Source of the DNA: Clostridia bacterium
GTDB taxonomy: Bacteria > Bacillota > Clostridia > Oscillospirales > CAG-272
Assembly (NCBI GenBank): GCA_017531765.1
Contig: JAFXKJ010000156.1
Location: 1-55,792, forward strand
Reading direction: 5' to 3'
Length of the DNA: 55,792 bases
Shown here piece by piece: positions 25,999 through 33,993 of the stretch. Positions within the stretch are counted from its first letter, which is position 1, and each line of letters begins with the position of its first letter. The position numbers and the translations under genes are program-made. The notes beneath the pieces were generated by a model. The model saw nothing but the letters and a program-made list of their open reading frames with translations. It had not been told where the DNA came from and did no database searches.

Positions 25999-27381
25999 AT
26001 GACTTTTATAAATGAAGCACCGAAGCAGGTGCCCGTAATTCACGAAGCTGACATTTGTGTTATCGGCGGTTCGGCAACAGGAGTTTTTGCCGCTGTAAGA
26101 GCTGCAAGACTTGGTGCTAAGGTAGTGATCGTAGAATGTCAGAACAGTTTCGGAGGCGTTGCATCCAACGGTCTTGTAGGTTTATGGCATACATTTTTAT
26201 CAACAGACTTTAAGACACAGGTTATCTCAGGTCTTACAGAAGAAACCTTAAGCCGCTTTGACGAGGTCGACCATACAATACACGGTGCGGATGATGCAAA
26301 GTCTCACGTATTCAATCCCGTTGAACTGAAGTGCGAGCTTGACTGTATGCTTCAGGAGTGCGGCGTTAAGATCTACCTTCATACTTACTATGCGGGTATT
26401 GCTACAGACGGCAGGGATATTAAGGCAATTTTCGTTGAAAACAAGGACGGAAGAGGCGCTATCAAGGCTAAGTTCTTCATTGACGCTACAGGTGACGGCG
26501 ACCTTTGTCGTGACCTTAAGATCGCAAGATTTGAAAACGATCACATACAGCCTCCCACATACGTATTCCTCCACCAGGGAGACGACCAGATCATCGTTGA
26601 CAGATGTCAGATCGTAGGAAGCGATCCCATCACTCACCTTCTCAACGAGCACTGCGAGGAGTTCGACATTGAGCGCGACTGGGGTTGGGCTGTAAAGATT
26701 CCCGGTCTCAATAAAATGAAGATGAGAGCAAATACTCACGTGTTCAACGTAAACTGCGCCAAGGCTGACGACCTTACGTACGCTGAGCTGAAGGGACGCG
26801 AGAAGATGCGCAAGATAAACAAGCTTCTCAGAAAGTACGGCGACCCGAACGAGACTTACTCCATCGTGTCCGATTGCTCTTACATCGGCATCAGAGACAC
26901 TTATCACTACAAGACAAAGTATCAAGCTAACTCCCTTGATCTTCTCATGGGTAAAAACTACGACGACTGTATCCTCCGCGGTACATACAACGTAGACGCT
27001 CACCATGACAAGGAGGGTATCAAGTTCCTCAGACTTGACGGTACATATTCCGTTGAGGATTCCTACGGCAACATCCGTGAGGGTAACTGGAGAGCCGAGC
27101 AGGGACTTCCCACAGACGGACCCATGCCCACGTTCTATCAGCTTCCCTTCAAGGCTATCGTTCAGGAGGATTACAACAATCTTATCGCCGCAGGCCGTAT
27201 GATCAATGCAGACGCATCTGCATTCGGCGCGCTCAGAGTCATGGTAAACCTCAACCAGATCGGTGAGGCTGCAGGAGTTGCGGCATACCTTGCTATTCAT
27301 CAGAACAAGGCAATTCAGGACGTATGCGGTGTTGAGGTTGCAAAGACCATGTCCGCAGGCGGTAGCGCAAACCTTGGTTGA
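25999..27381 (+). CDS. FAD-dependent oxidoreductase of the xanthan-lyase-associated type (FAD_oxidored family)
   Basis: The 460-residue protein begins with a Rossmann FAD-binding fold (ADICVIGGSATGVFAAVRAARLGAKVVIVEC, a GGxxxG variant of GxGxxG). The family's GGVASNGLVG follows shortly after. KFFIDATGDGDLCRD and the C-terminal NLIAAGRMINADASAFGALRVMVNLNQIGEAAGVAA segment, which closes the FAD site, match this family. No signal peptide is present, so it acts in the cytoplasm. Members occur next to polysaccharide-degrading genes; the substrate is unknown. Strong codon bias, its own promoter and a strong terminator suggest a well-expressed single gene. Confidence 0.85.
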   Translation: MTFINEAPKQVPVIHEADICVIGGSATGVFAAVRAARLGAKVVIVECQNSFGGVASNGLVGLWHTFLSTDFKTQVISGLTEETLSRFDEVDHTIHGADDAKSHVFNPVELKCELDCMLQECGVKIYLHTYYAGIATDGRDIKAIFVENKDGRGAIKAKFFIDATGDGDLCRDLKIARFENDHIQPPTYVFLHQGDDQIIVDRCQIVGSDPITHLLNEHCEEFDIERDWGWAVKIPGLNKMKMRANTHVFNVNCAKADDLTYAELKGREKMRKINKLLRKYGDPNETYSIVSDCSYIGIRDTYHYKTKYQANSLDLLMGKNYDDCILRGTYNVDAHHDKEGIKFLRLDGTYSVEDSYGNIREGNWRAEQGLPTDGPMPTFYQLPFKAIVQEDYNNLIAAGRMINADASAFGALRVMVNLNQIGEAAGVAAYLAIHQNKAIQDVCGVEVAKTMSAGGSANLG

Positions 27382-27414
27382 TCTTTCCCAAAAAGCAAAA
27401 AATATAAGTATAGC

Positions 27415-27451
27415 TTCCGCAAACCGATAAAGTCGGTTTGCGGAATTTTTT
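27415..27451 (+). terminator. Terminator of the FAD oxidoreductase gene
   Basis: A perfect 13-bp stem (TTCCGCAAACCGA and complement) with a 5-nt loop, followed by TTTTTT. Confidence 0.92.
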
Positions 27452-27511
27452 ATAAAACAACAAATTATGACGGAAATATTTATAAAACTGTTTTTTTTTT
27501 TGGGAATTCCA

Positions 27512-27540
27512 TTGACAACACTATAATATTTTGTTAAAAT
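27512..27540 (+). promoter_or_regulatory. Sigma-A promoter of the DUF4190 gene
   Basis: TTGACA (27512-27517) and TAAAAT (27535-27540) are 17 bp apart, 50 nt before the start codon. Confidence 0.8.
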
Positions 27541-27590
27541 ACAGAAGGAACATAATTCCAAAAAAGCAATATTACGAAAGGAGTTTTATC

Positions 27591-27896
27591 ATGGGTAAGA
27601 ACCAAGCAATCGCCGGTTTTGTCATGAGCATCGTTGGTATTGTATTTGCTATCCTCTCCGGTTGGCTCTCAATTATCGCGCTTCCCATTTCAATCGTAGG
27701 TCTTGTTCTCGCTGTTATCGGTGGCAAGAAGCTTCGTGCAGCAGGTCAGCCTTCCGGTCTCGCTACAGCAGGTCTCGTACTCGGCATCATCGCCGTAGTA
27801 TTCTCTGCTATCGCATTCTTCACTTGCGGTATCTGCATTATCTGTGCAGCAAGCAGTACAGCAGCAGCTGAATCTGCTATAAGCTCTCTGTTTTAA
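27591..27896 (+). CDS. DUF4190-type small membrane protein
   Basis: The 101-residue protein has three hydrophobic segments: MSIVGIVFAILSGWLSIIAL with PISIVGLVLAVIGGKKL, then TAGLVLGIIAVVFSAIAFF. The repeated glycine-rich AGLVLGIIA pattern is characteristic of DUF4190 proteins of unknown function. A longer frame begins at 27531, but that lies inside the promoter. AAAGGAG seven bases before the ATG at 27591 decides the start. A hairpin follows, and then lgt, which may be partly co-transcribed. Confidence 0.8.
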   Translation: MGKNQAIAGFVMSIVGIVFAILSGWLSIIALPISIVGLVLAVIGGKKLRAAGQPSGLATAGLVLGIIAVVFSAIAFFTCGICIICAASSTAAAESAISSLF

Positions 27897-27912
27897 TTAA
27901 CAGAACAACCTG

Positions 27913-27943
27913 GGGCTGTTACACAATATAAGTGTGACAGCCC
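27913..27943 (+). terminator. Hairpin between the DUF4190 gene and lgt
   Basis: GGGCTGT (27913-27919) pairs with ACAGCCC (27937-27943), with an inner CAC/GTG pair. There is no T tract after it, so it may be an attenuator or mRNA-stabilising element. Confidence 0.4.
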
Positions 27944-27967
27944 AACATGATTTATTAAGAGATATTT

Positions 27968-28723
27968 ATGCCATTTATAAACATTTTTTCAAAACAGATC
28001 CCTCTATACGGAGTGATGTTCTATATTGGAATTGCCATGGCAGCCATCGTCGCTGTTAGTATATGTAAAAAGCGCGGTTTACCCGCATTTGAAATTGTAT
28101 ATTCAGCAGTTTACGTTATGATCGGTGCTCTGTTTGGTTCAAAGCTTTTGTTTATCATCGTATCTTGGGATGAAATAATAAAGTATGATCTTTCGTTGAT
28201 ACAAGTTATCAAAGGAGGGTTTGTCTTTTACGGTGGGCTTATCGGCGGAGCATTGGGTCTGATAATTTATACACGTCAGTTCGCAATGAAGCTGATTGAT
28301 TTTGTTGACGTATACGCGACCGTTTTACCTCTCGGACACGCTTGCGGAAGAGTAGGTTGTTTCTTTGCTGGGTGCTGTTACGGAATGGAGTACGATGGAT
28401 TTCTGTCGCACACATATACCGCCTCTGCAGGTCTAACCCCTCTCGGTATTCCGCTTTTTCCCATACAACTTATAGAAGCTGTCTGCTTACTTGTACTGTT
28501 CGCCATACTATTGGCTGTATATTTCAAGTCAAAAAAGTTTGGATTCGTAAGCAAGGTCTATCTTGTATCATATTCGATATTACGTTTTGTCCTTGAATTT
28601 TTCAGGGGCGACGCCGAACGAGGTAAGCTATTTCTTCTGTCAACATCACAGTGGGTAAGTATATTACTTGTCATTTTAGTTATCACTTTAACTGCCGCAA
28701 AAAAGCTCAAAGAAAAGGAATAA
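27968..28723 (+). CDS. lgt: Prolipoprotein diacylglyceryl transferase
   Basis: Lgt attaches a diacylglyceryl group to the lipobox cysteine of preprolipoproteins in the membrane. The 251-residue protein has about seven membrane helices and the family motif PLGHACGRVGCFFAGCCYG near residue 120. GGLIGGALG and a late RFVLEFFRGDAERG segment are also present. It begins MPFINIFSKQIPLYGVMFYIG, as in many Firmicute Lgt proteins. Several lipoproteins in this window (30010, 36664, 43273, 45014, 46566) would be substrates. A strong terminator follows. Confidence 0.92.
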   Translation: MPFINIFSKQIPLYGVMFYIGIAMAAIVAVSICKKRGLPAFEIVYSAVYVMIGALFGSKLLFIIVSWDEIIKYDLSLIQVIKGGFVFYGGLIGGALGLIIYTRQFAMKLIDFVDVYATVLPLGHACGRVGCFFAGCCYGMEYDGFLSHTYTASAGLTPLGIPLFPIQLIEAVCLLVLFAILLAVYFKSKKFGFVSKVYLVSYSILRFVLEFFRGDAERGKLFLLSTSQWVSILLVILVITLTAAKKLKEKE

Positions 28724-28798
28724 GAAAGCTTTTTCACAAGCCTTGGTTAAGTTGATAAAAGAGGCAGACTCCCCAACGGAGGCTCAAACCGAAATTCA

Positions 28799-28826
28799 GC
28801 CATCACTTTTCAGTGGTGGCTTTTTT
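28799..28826 (+). terminator. Terminator of lgt
   Basis: GCCATCACT-tttc-AGTGGTGGC followed by TTTTTT. Confidence 0.9.
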
Positions 28827-28879
28827 CATACGTATAAAGCAAATCCCCCCACATGGGGGGGGGAGGAGGCAGAAAAAGT

Positions 28880-29698
28880 TCATCCTATGAGAAACTGAGA
28901 AACGGTGTAATTCTTTTTATTGAGTATATACATTGCCGACAGTACCATGTAAGGGACAATACCGCAATGACCGCAGATCAAGTATCCTCTGTCTTCAGTT
29001 CGATTGTCTGCAACAAATTCAATGATACGGTTTTCGGTAAATAAAAGTAAAAGCTCATTCAAACGGGATAATTCAATATCAGCTTTTTCGATCAGTGTTT
29101 GTTTCGGTGTGGGACTGTCACTCCCTAGAGCAAGAATCAGCTTTTGTCCGTCTTCACTGCAAAGTTCCTGCATTACTTCCGTCGTATTTGAGTCGAAGGC
29201 ATAGAGTTGCTTGATAAGTGATGATTTAATAACACAAGCCACACCCACATCATCCCAAATTTTCGTTCCATATGAACCTATAATTCTGAGATTCCCTTGA
29301 TTCTTGCTTTCCTCTTGCAATTTTCTGTTACCGACCTCAGCAAAAAATATCCCCTTCCACATTTGCCAAAGATCTTCTCCGAGCTCTTTCCTGAGATTAC
29401 TGCTATAACGGTCGCAGTTTGCCATTGACCAAACAAATTCTGTCGCAAGCTGTTCTATTTTACTTGCCACAGCATCAAGATCACCGCTTGATTCGGTTTC
29501 GAGAAGAACATCTGCGGAAATTTTGTAAACGTCGCTAATCGCCTTCAGATTAAAGCAATCGGGCAAACAATCTCCGCTTTCCCATTTTGAGATAGCCTGT
29601 GCAGAAACACCTACTTTTTCTGCAACCTCTTCCTGCGTCATACCAAGCTTCTTTCTATGATTTCGAAGCTTTTCACCAAATATCTTTTGATCTAACAT
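28880..29698 (-). CDS. XRE-family transcriptional regulator with uncharacterised C-terminal domain
   Basis: The 272-residue protein has an N-terminal helix-turn-helix (FGEKLRNHRKKLGMTQEEVAEKVGVSAQAISKWESG, then LKAISDVYKISADVLLE). The C-terminal 190 residues are not recognised. They include a central EDLWQMWKGIFFAEVGNR and a late block, ELLLLFTENRIIEFV...GHCGIVPYMVLSAMYIL, that looks like a small winged-helix or sensor fold. GGAGG precedes the ATG. The promoter is TTGTAA/TATAAT, and a palindrome matching those of the other two XRE genes lies 30 bp upstream of the -35 box. Confidence 0.82.
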   Translation of the reverse strand: MLDQKIFGEKLRNHRKKLGMTQEEVAEKVGVSAQAISKWESGDCLPDCFNLKAISDVYKISADVLLETESSGDLDAVASKIEQLATEFVWSMANCDRYSSNLRKELGEDLWQMWKGIFFAEVGNRKLQEESKNQGNLRIIGSYGTKIWDDVGVACVIKSSLIKQLYAFDSNTTEVMQELCSEDGQKLILALGSDSPTPKQTLIEKADIELSRLNELLLLFTENRIIEFVADNRTEDRGYLICGHCGIVPYMVLSAMYILNKKNYTVSQFLIG

Positions 29699-29742
29699 AT
29701 ATATCCTCCAAGATTTTTTCGAGATAGCTATCTTGTGAGTAT

Positions 29743-29771
29743 ATTATATCACGCGAGAAATCAACTTACAA
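29743..29771 (-). promoter_or_regulatory. Sigma-A promoter of the XRE gene at 28880
   Basis: On the reverse strand TTGTAA (29766-29771) and TATAAT (29743-29748) are 17 bp apart. The -35 box is identical to that of the XRE gene at 4194. Confidence 0.75.
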
Positions 29772-29801
29772 TAGTAAGAATGTTGAGTTTTATTATATGA
29801 A

Positions 29802-29818
29802 TTCAACTTCAGGTTGAA
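29802..29818. promoter_or_regulatory. Palindromic operator candidate of the XRE gene at 28880
   Basis: TTCAACT-tca-GGTTGAA matches the 7+3+7 palindrome at 20621 with a single change and lies 30 bp upstream of the -35 box, about three helical turns. The rest of the 29699-30009 gap holds no gene. Confidence 0.6.
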
Positions 29819-29971
29819 CATTTGATGCTTTGGTTTCTTTGTTACAGTACGAAGGATTTGTGCTCTGCCATTGTACGCTTCAAACCTACGCACGGACCGT
29901 CGCATTTCGCGTGGTGGGGAACGAATATGATACGCCATGTCCTACAGATCAGACTTCCCATATAAAACCAC

Positions 29972-30007
29972 AAAAAGGTATCTTCCCTTTCGGGAGGATA
30001 CCTTTTT
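29972..30007 (-). terminator. Terminator of the leucine-rich-repeat lipoprotein gene
   Basis: AAAAAGGTATC (29972-29982) pairs with GATACCTTTTT (29997-30007), with an inner CCC/GGG pair, and gives a T tract on the reverse strand. Confidence 0.85.
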
Positions 30008-30009
30008 CA

Positions 30010-31167
30010 TCATTTCACAAAATTCTCGTCGTATTTGTTGTTGTTGAACATACCACGCATTGAGAAATATCTCTCGTGTGTTCTCCAGCCGCTGGAAACC
30101 GAATCCTTATCCTCAAACACGATCTGGGCATTTGGGAACGCGGCAGTTATGCTTTCCCTCGCACTGTAGGGAACGTTATTCGTGGGAAGCCACAGACGTT
30201 CGATATTCGGCAGAGAGTAGATTGACGAAATATCATACACTCTGTTCCAGCCGAAATTCAGGTCAACGAGATTCGTACACTGCGCCAATGGAGTGAGATC
30301 CGTGATCCTGTTTACAAACAGCTCAAGATACTGAAGTTCCTTCAGATTTCCGAGAGGCGTTACGTCTGTGATCTCATTATCCGCAAGAATAAGCACTCTC
30401 AGCGTGGTTATCTCTCCGATAGGCGTAAGATCGGTTATATCCTGATGCCCAAGGTCAAGGGCATAGAGATTCGTACAATATTTCAGGACCTCGATATCCT
30501 CGCTTGTAAGAGGCACATAGGTATCAGCCGCGTAGATCATAACGGAAAAGGCTTCATCGTCGGTTCTGAGATTCCACTTGCTGAGATAAAGGCGCCATAC
30601 AAAATCCGTACCCGTGTACTTTTCCCTCAGCGCGCCCATTTCTTCATTGGTGTATCCGCAGTCGCACATAACCATCTTCATGCCCCCGGGGATCACTGAA
30701 AGGACGTCTTCAAACAAAGCTTTGTCCGCTACCGTCTTTCCGCTTATATCAACTTCAGAGGCGGAAAGGTCGAGAACTGTTCCCTCAAAGTCAAGCTTTG
30801 ATATTACGTCAACCTTTTCATTCATCTTGCAAAGCTGAACGTAATCCTCGGCACTAATGACAGTCTCCCCTGTACTCAGCACCTCAAGGTTGGGGTACGT
30901 CTCCATAATTTCGCAAAGATAATTCACATCAACGTTTTCCATACCGCTAAGGTCGAGGGTCGTGTCGGGTTTGCAATTTGGACTTGGCTCAGTTGTCTCG
31001 CTCTCCGTGGGCTTTTCCGTCTCGGTCTCTGCTTTTGTGTCCGTAACGGTCACGGTCTCGGTCTCAGCAGCTTCTCTGAGAAGACCGCAGGCAGTCAAAG
31101 ACGCCGCAATGATTCCCGAAAGAATCATTGCGGTGACTATTTTAGGCATCTTATTCACGTCAATCAC
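30010..31167 (-). CDS. Leucine-rich-repeat lipoprotein
   Basis: A lipobox LTAC near residue 27 follows a hydrophobic signal segment, so the 385-residue protein is probably anchored outside the membrane. A Thr/Glu/Ser-rich linker comes next. Leucine-rich repeats follow, clearest around residues 230-330: NLYALDLGHQDITDLTPIG, LRVLILADNEITDVTPLG, LQYLELFVNRITDLTPLA and LVDLNFGWNRVYDISSIY. Such domains bind proteins; the partner is unknown. The GTG start overlaps the stop of the cyclophilin gene. In-frame GTG (31158) and ATG (31149) alternatives exist, and no strong ribosome binding site separates them. Confidence 0.82.
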   Translation of the reverse strand: MIDVNKMPKIVTAMILSGIIAASLTACGLLREAAETETVTVTDTKAETETEKPTESETTEPSPNCKPDTTLDLSGMENVDVNYLCEIMETYPNLEVLSTGETVISAEDYVQLCKMNEKVDVISKLDFEGTVLDLSASEVDISGKTVADKALFEDVLSVIPGGMKMVMCDCGYTNEEMGALREKYTGTDFVWRLYLSKWNLRTDDEAFSVMIYAADTYVPLTSEDIEVLKYCTNLYALDLGHQDITDLTPIGEITTLRVLILADNEITDVTPLGNLKELQYLELFVNRITDLTPLAQCTNLVDLNFGWNRVYDISSIYSLPNIERLWLPTNNVPYSARESITAAFPNAQIVFEDKDSVSSGWRTHERYFSMRGMFNNNKYDENFVK

Positions 31168-31640
31168 TCTTCGATCACTTCGATGCTCTCGATTACTACG
31201 TCGCGAAGAGGCTTATCCATAAAGTTGGTCTTAACGTTTGCGATCTCGTCTACCACCTCGATACCTTCAACGACCTTGCCGAATGCCGCATACTGACCGT
31301 CAAGGAATGTGGAATCCTTGTGGCAGATGAAGAATTGGGAGGAAGCTGAATTGGGGTCCTGAGCGCGTGCCATGGAAATTACGCCGCGCACGTGAGAGAT
31401 GGGGTTGGGATGACCGTTCATTGCAAACTCGCCGACAATGTTCTTATTACTGCCGCCCATACCGCTGCCGGTGGGGTCACCGCCCTGGATCATAAATCCC
31501 GCAATTACTCTGTGGAAAATGAGTCCGTTGTAGAAGCCTGCCTTTGCAAGGCTGATGAAATTTTCAACTGTTTTGGGAGCCGCAGTACTGTCAAGCTCAA
31601 GCTTGATTACGCCGCCGTCCTGCATTGTGATCTGTACCAT
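31164..31640 (-). CDS. Cyclophilin-type peptidyl-prolyl cis-trans isomerase
   Basis: The 158-residue protein is a compact single-domain cyclophilin without a signal peptide, so cytoplasmic. Catalytic and binding motifs include LIFHRVIAGFMIQGGDPTGSG (catalytic Arg in FHR), MARAQDPNSASSQFFICH and LDGQYAAFGKVVEG. It speeds proline isomerisation during protein folding. AGGAAT precedes the ATG. It is the first gene of a two-gene operon with the leucine-rich-repeat lipoprotein. Confidence 0.95.
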   Translation of the reverse strand: MVQITMQDGGVIKLELDSTAAPKTVENFISLAKAGFYNGLIFHRVIAGFMIQGGDPTGSGMGGSNKNIVGEFAMNGHPNPISHVRGVISMARAQDPNSASSQFFICHKDSTFLDGQYAAFGKVVEGIEVVDEIANVKTNFMDKPLRDVVIESIEVIEE

Positions 31641-31677
31641 TTTTTATTCCTGACCTTTCATAATTTGGTTCGGGAAC

Positions 31678-31706
31678 ATTTTAACAGATTTTCGTGAGTT
31701 TGTCAA
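31678..31706 (-). promoter_or_regulatory. Sigma-A promoter of the cyclophilin operon
   Basis: On the reverse strand TTGACA (31701-31706) and TAAAAT (31678-31683) are 17 bp apart, 38 nt before the start. Confidence 0.8.
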
Positions 31707-31718
31707 GATATTTTAGAT

Positions 31719-32504
31719 TTACTTGATCTTATATTTCAGTCTAAGATTGTCCGCTATCATGGCAATAAATTCACTGTTGGTGGGCTTACCGCGGTTATTC
31801 TGGATGGTGTAACCGAAATATGAGTTGAGAGTGTCTATGTCCCCTCTGTCCCATGCTACTTCAATTGCGTGACGGATAGCTCGCTCAACCCTTGAAGTTG
31901 TGGTCTGGTACTGCTTTGCGACCGACGGGTACAGTACCTTTGTCACAGCGTTGATTATGTTACTGTCGTCAATAGTCATAAGTATTGCGCTTCTGAGGTA
32001 CTGATATCCCTTGATATGTGCGGGTACGCCGATCTGATGAATGATCTTAGTCACCTGAGATTCGATGTCCTGTGGCACGTTCAGCTTTACGTTACCCTTC
32101 TGTCCCGCAGAAAGTGATTTAACAAGTCCCCGATTGCGGCAGATCGTGTCAAGCTGTCCGGAAAACATGGAATAGTCAATGGGCTTGGTAAGACACAGCT
32201 CCGCGCCTGCTCTGTTAGCTTCCACAAGCACGTTCTGACTTGCTATCTGCATAACTATCACAAAGGCAGGGGGATTTTCCTTGATCGCCGCCGTACGTCT
32301 GATAAGTGTAAGTCCGTCTATGCCTCCAAGCCATGCATCTGCGATAGCCACATCATAGTTACCGCTTCTCAGCCTTTCGTAAGCTGTCTCTCCGTTGTCA
32401 GCCTCGGTTATTACACATCCGCCCCTTTTGGTAAGAAGCTCTCTGATGCTCCTTCTCGTTTCCGCATTCTCATCCGCTATAAGTACGTGAATTTCCTGAT
32501 TCAT
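31719..32504 (-). CDS. spo0A: Sporulation response regulator Spo0A
   Basis: Spo0A is the master regulator of entry into sporulation. The 261-residue protein has an N-terminal receiver domain with acidic Asp11-Glu12, the phospho-acceptor Asp56 in [11 protein letters not shown] and Lys107 in TKPID. Its C-terminal DNA-binding domain is highly conserved: [56 protein letters not shown]. Two receiver features are odd. The usual Thr/Ser switch residue is Gln86, and the Pro after the acceptor strand is Gly. A longer frame starts at 32558. GAGAGG before the ATG at 32504, together with the normal family length, favours the shorter form. The usual partner spoIVB is not adjacent. Confidence 0.95.
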   Translation of the reverse strand: MNQEIHVLIADENAETRRSIRELLTKRGGCVITEADNGETAYERLRSGNYDVAIADAWLGGIDGLTLIRRTAAIKENPPAFVIVMQIASQNVLVEANRAGAELCLTKPIDYSMFSGQLDTICRNRGLVKSLSAGQKGNVKLNVPQDIESQVTKIIHQIGVPAHIKGYQYLRSAILMTIDDSNIINAVTKVLYPSVAKQYQTTTSRVERAIRHAIEVAWDRGDIDTLNSYFGYTIQNNRGKPTNSEFIAMIADNLRLKYKIK

Positions 32505-32573
32505 TATTTGCCCTCTCAGTTCTTTTTTTGTAATAATTTTATTTCCTGAAATTTCCATTTCAATTCTATTGTT

Positions 32574-32602
32574 ATTTTACCATAATTTGGCTTAATTTGC
32601 AA
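32574..32602 (-). promoter_or_regulatory. Sigma-A promoter of spo0A
   Basis: On the reverse strand TTGCAA (32597-32602) and TAAAAT (32574-32579) are 17 bp apart. No clear sigma-H promoter or Spo0A box was seen here. Confidence 0.65.
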
Positions 32603-32617
32603 TAACTGACCGAAATA

Positions 32618-32657
32618 AATAATAACCAAAATTTTCCATGAAATCTTGGTTATTATT
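32618..32657. terminator. AT-rich 12-bp inverted repeat between spo0A and the phosphoesterase gene
   Basis: AATAATAACCAA (32618-32629) and TTGGTTATTATT (32646-32657) form a perfect 12-bp stem with a 16-nt loop, just upstream of the spo0A -35 box. It could end the phosphoesterase transcript or bind a regulator of spo0A. Low GC makes a plain terminator less certain. Confidence 0.4.
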
Positions 32658-32709
32658 GACAGAGTTGTTATTAATGCGCAAACTTCAGGGCTGAGAGGCG
32701 GCATTCACT

Positions 32710-33192
32710 TCAGAATGTACGGTGTGATGTCAGGATATTCCCACGTTTGTCAATCTCTATTATTCCGTATGAAGACGGGTATCCCCTACCCACCGATCCG
32801 GGATTAAACACCCTGATGCTCTTCCCGCTTTCAAGATTTATCACAGTATCCTTTGCCACGTGGGTATGACCGTACAGAAGAATATCCGCGCCGTTTTCCT
32901 CTGCGGCGTACACCGCCCTGTCGAGGGAGGATTTGACACCGTAGCTGTGACCGTGGATACACATAAATCTCACACCGCCCTCGTCAAATACTCGTTCGTC
33001 ACGGAAAAAGCTTTCGCCGTTTCCCTTCAGAGAGACTACGGGAAGCTCGGGATAAAAGGATGAAACGTATTCAATATCACGAACACCGTCACCGAGATGG
33101 ATTATCATTGCACATGAAGGAAGGTGGTCGGATATAGCCTCCTTCATACGTGACGTATTGCCGTGAGAATCGGAAAAGACAAGTATTTTCAT
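32710..33192 (-). CDS. YfcE-family metallophosphoesterase
   Basis: The 160-residue protein starts MKILVFSDSHGN (metal-binding DxH motif) and continues HLGDG, VSLKGNGES (the usual GNCD replaced by GNGE), IHGHSYG and LLYGHTHVA. It ends with the NPGSVGRGYPSSYGIIE block typical of YfcE/MJ0936 phosphodiesterases, which need two metal ions. The natural substrate is unknown. The open frame extends 102 codons upstream to 33498, but that part is antisense to the small gene at 33305. The ATG at 33192 with GGAGTG upstream is the real start. Confidence 0.9.
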   Translation of the reverse strand: MKILVFSDSHGNTSRMKEAISDHLPSCAMIIHLGDGVRDIEYVSSFYPELPVVSLKGNGESFFRDERVFDEGGVRFMCIHGHSYGVKSSLDRAVYAAEENGADILLYGHTHVAKDTVINLESGKSIRVFNPGSVGRGYPSSYGIIEIDKRGNILTSHRTF

Positions 33193-33304
33193 AACTGAAT
33201 TCACTCCAAATTTCAGAATATTTGTACCGTTTTTCAGTACCGGTACATATACTGTTCTCAGAATACCGTTTGCCGAGTGCAAACCGCGATGAGAGGTAAC
33301 CCCA

Positions 33305-33523
33305 TTGAAGATAGACAAAAAAACTTTGGACAGTCTGCTTTCTCTACCCGATGATAAGCTGATAATGATGCTTCGGGTGATCTCAGGGGGAGAATTCCCG
33401 AAGAAAGCTCCCGACGACGCAACCATTTCGGGACTGAGACAAATGCTTGGCGCGGTGACAGACGCAGACCTGCTGCGCGCCTCAGAGCTGATCGGCATTT
33501 ACAAAAAAGGCAAAAAGCGTTAA
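33305..33523 (+). CDS. Small protein of unknown function
   Basis: A 72-residue frame with a TTG start and GAGAGG ribosome binding site eight bases upstream. It is mostly helical: KKTLDSLLSLPDDKLIMML, a glycine-rich turn, then DATISGLRQMLG and a basic tail YKKGKKR. It is the first of three closely spaced rightward small genes. The family is not recognised. Helical pattern, spacing and ribosome binding site support a real gene. Confidence 0.6.
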   Translation: MKIDKKTLDSLLSLPDDKLIMMLRVISGGEFPKKAPDDATISGLRQMLGAVTDADLLRASELIGIYKKGKKR

Positions 33524-33556
33524 AGTCTGAAATCAAAGAAAGGTTGGATCACAGAC

Positions 33557-33931
33557 ATGGACAACAACGAACTCAGCGCAACCATCGCATCTCTCATGAA
33601 TGACAGCAGAGTAGCTGACACCATAAAACAGCTCAAAGCGTCGCTTTCGGACTCTCAGTCATCGGAAACGCCCAAAGCAGAGACACCTGCTTCAAACACG
33701 GCAAATAACGAAAAAGTTGAAATCTTCCCTGACATCGGTGCGCTGACCAAGCTGCTCAGCGTATCGGAGAAAAATCCCAAAGGCTCCGACAGTGAAACAG
33801 AAAAGAGAAACCGACTTCTATCGGCACTGAAGCCGTATTTAAGTGAAAACAGACAAGACGTCATAGACAAGATCATGTCCCTCTCAAATCTGACAGGACT
33901 TATAGATCTGTTTCCAAAAAGCAATTCGTAA
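33557..33931 (+). CDS. Small helical protein of unknown function
   Basis: The 124-residue soluble protein begins MDNNELSATIASLMND. It has a Ser/Thr/Pro/Asn-rich linker near residues 30-50 and ends in a helical block with LTKLLSVS, RNRLLSALKPYLSENRQDVIDKIMSLSNLTGLIDLF. The pattern LLxALKPYLSxxRQxxID recurs in small hypothetical proteins of Clostridia; this is recollection, not a search. AAAGGTTGG lies upstream. It follows the 72-residue gene by 33 bp and may act with it. Confidence 0.65.
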   Translation: MDNNELSATIASLMNDSRVADTIKQLKASLSDSQSSETPKAETPASNTANNEKVEIFPDIGALTKLLSVSEKNPKGSDSETEKRNRLLSALKPYLSENRQDVIDKIMSLSNLTGLIDLFPKSNS

Positions 33932-33993
33932 AGGGTAAGCGTAGCGTGAAAATTCAAACAGTCTTAATTAAAGAAAACTGAATGGAGATTATT

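Noticed and set aside
26248-27561. 437-residue open frame opposite the FAD oxidoreductase
   Set aside because: Long only because codon bias in the true gene removes antisense stops; its composition is unlike a real protein and it spans a terminator.
28845-28860. C6-acat-G6 hairpin near the end of the XRE gene at 28880
   Set aside because: A simple homopolymer pair next to the lgt terminator, with no T tract; judged to be low-complexity sequence.
33193-33498. N-terminal 102-codon extension of the phosphoesterase frame
   Set aside because: It lies antisense to the small gene at 33305 and lacks similarity to the family, which starts at MKILVFSDSHGN.
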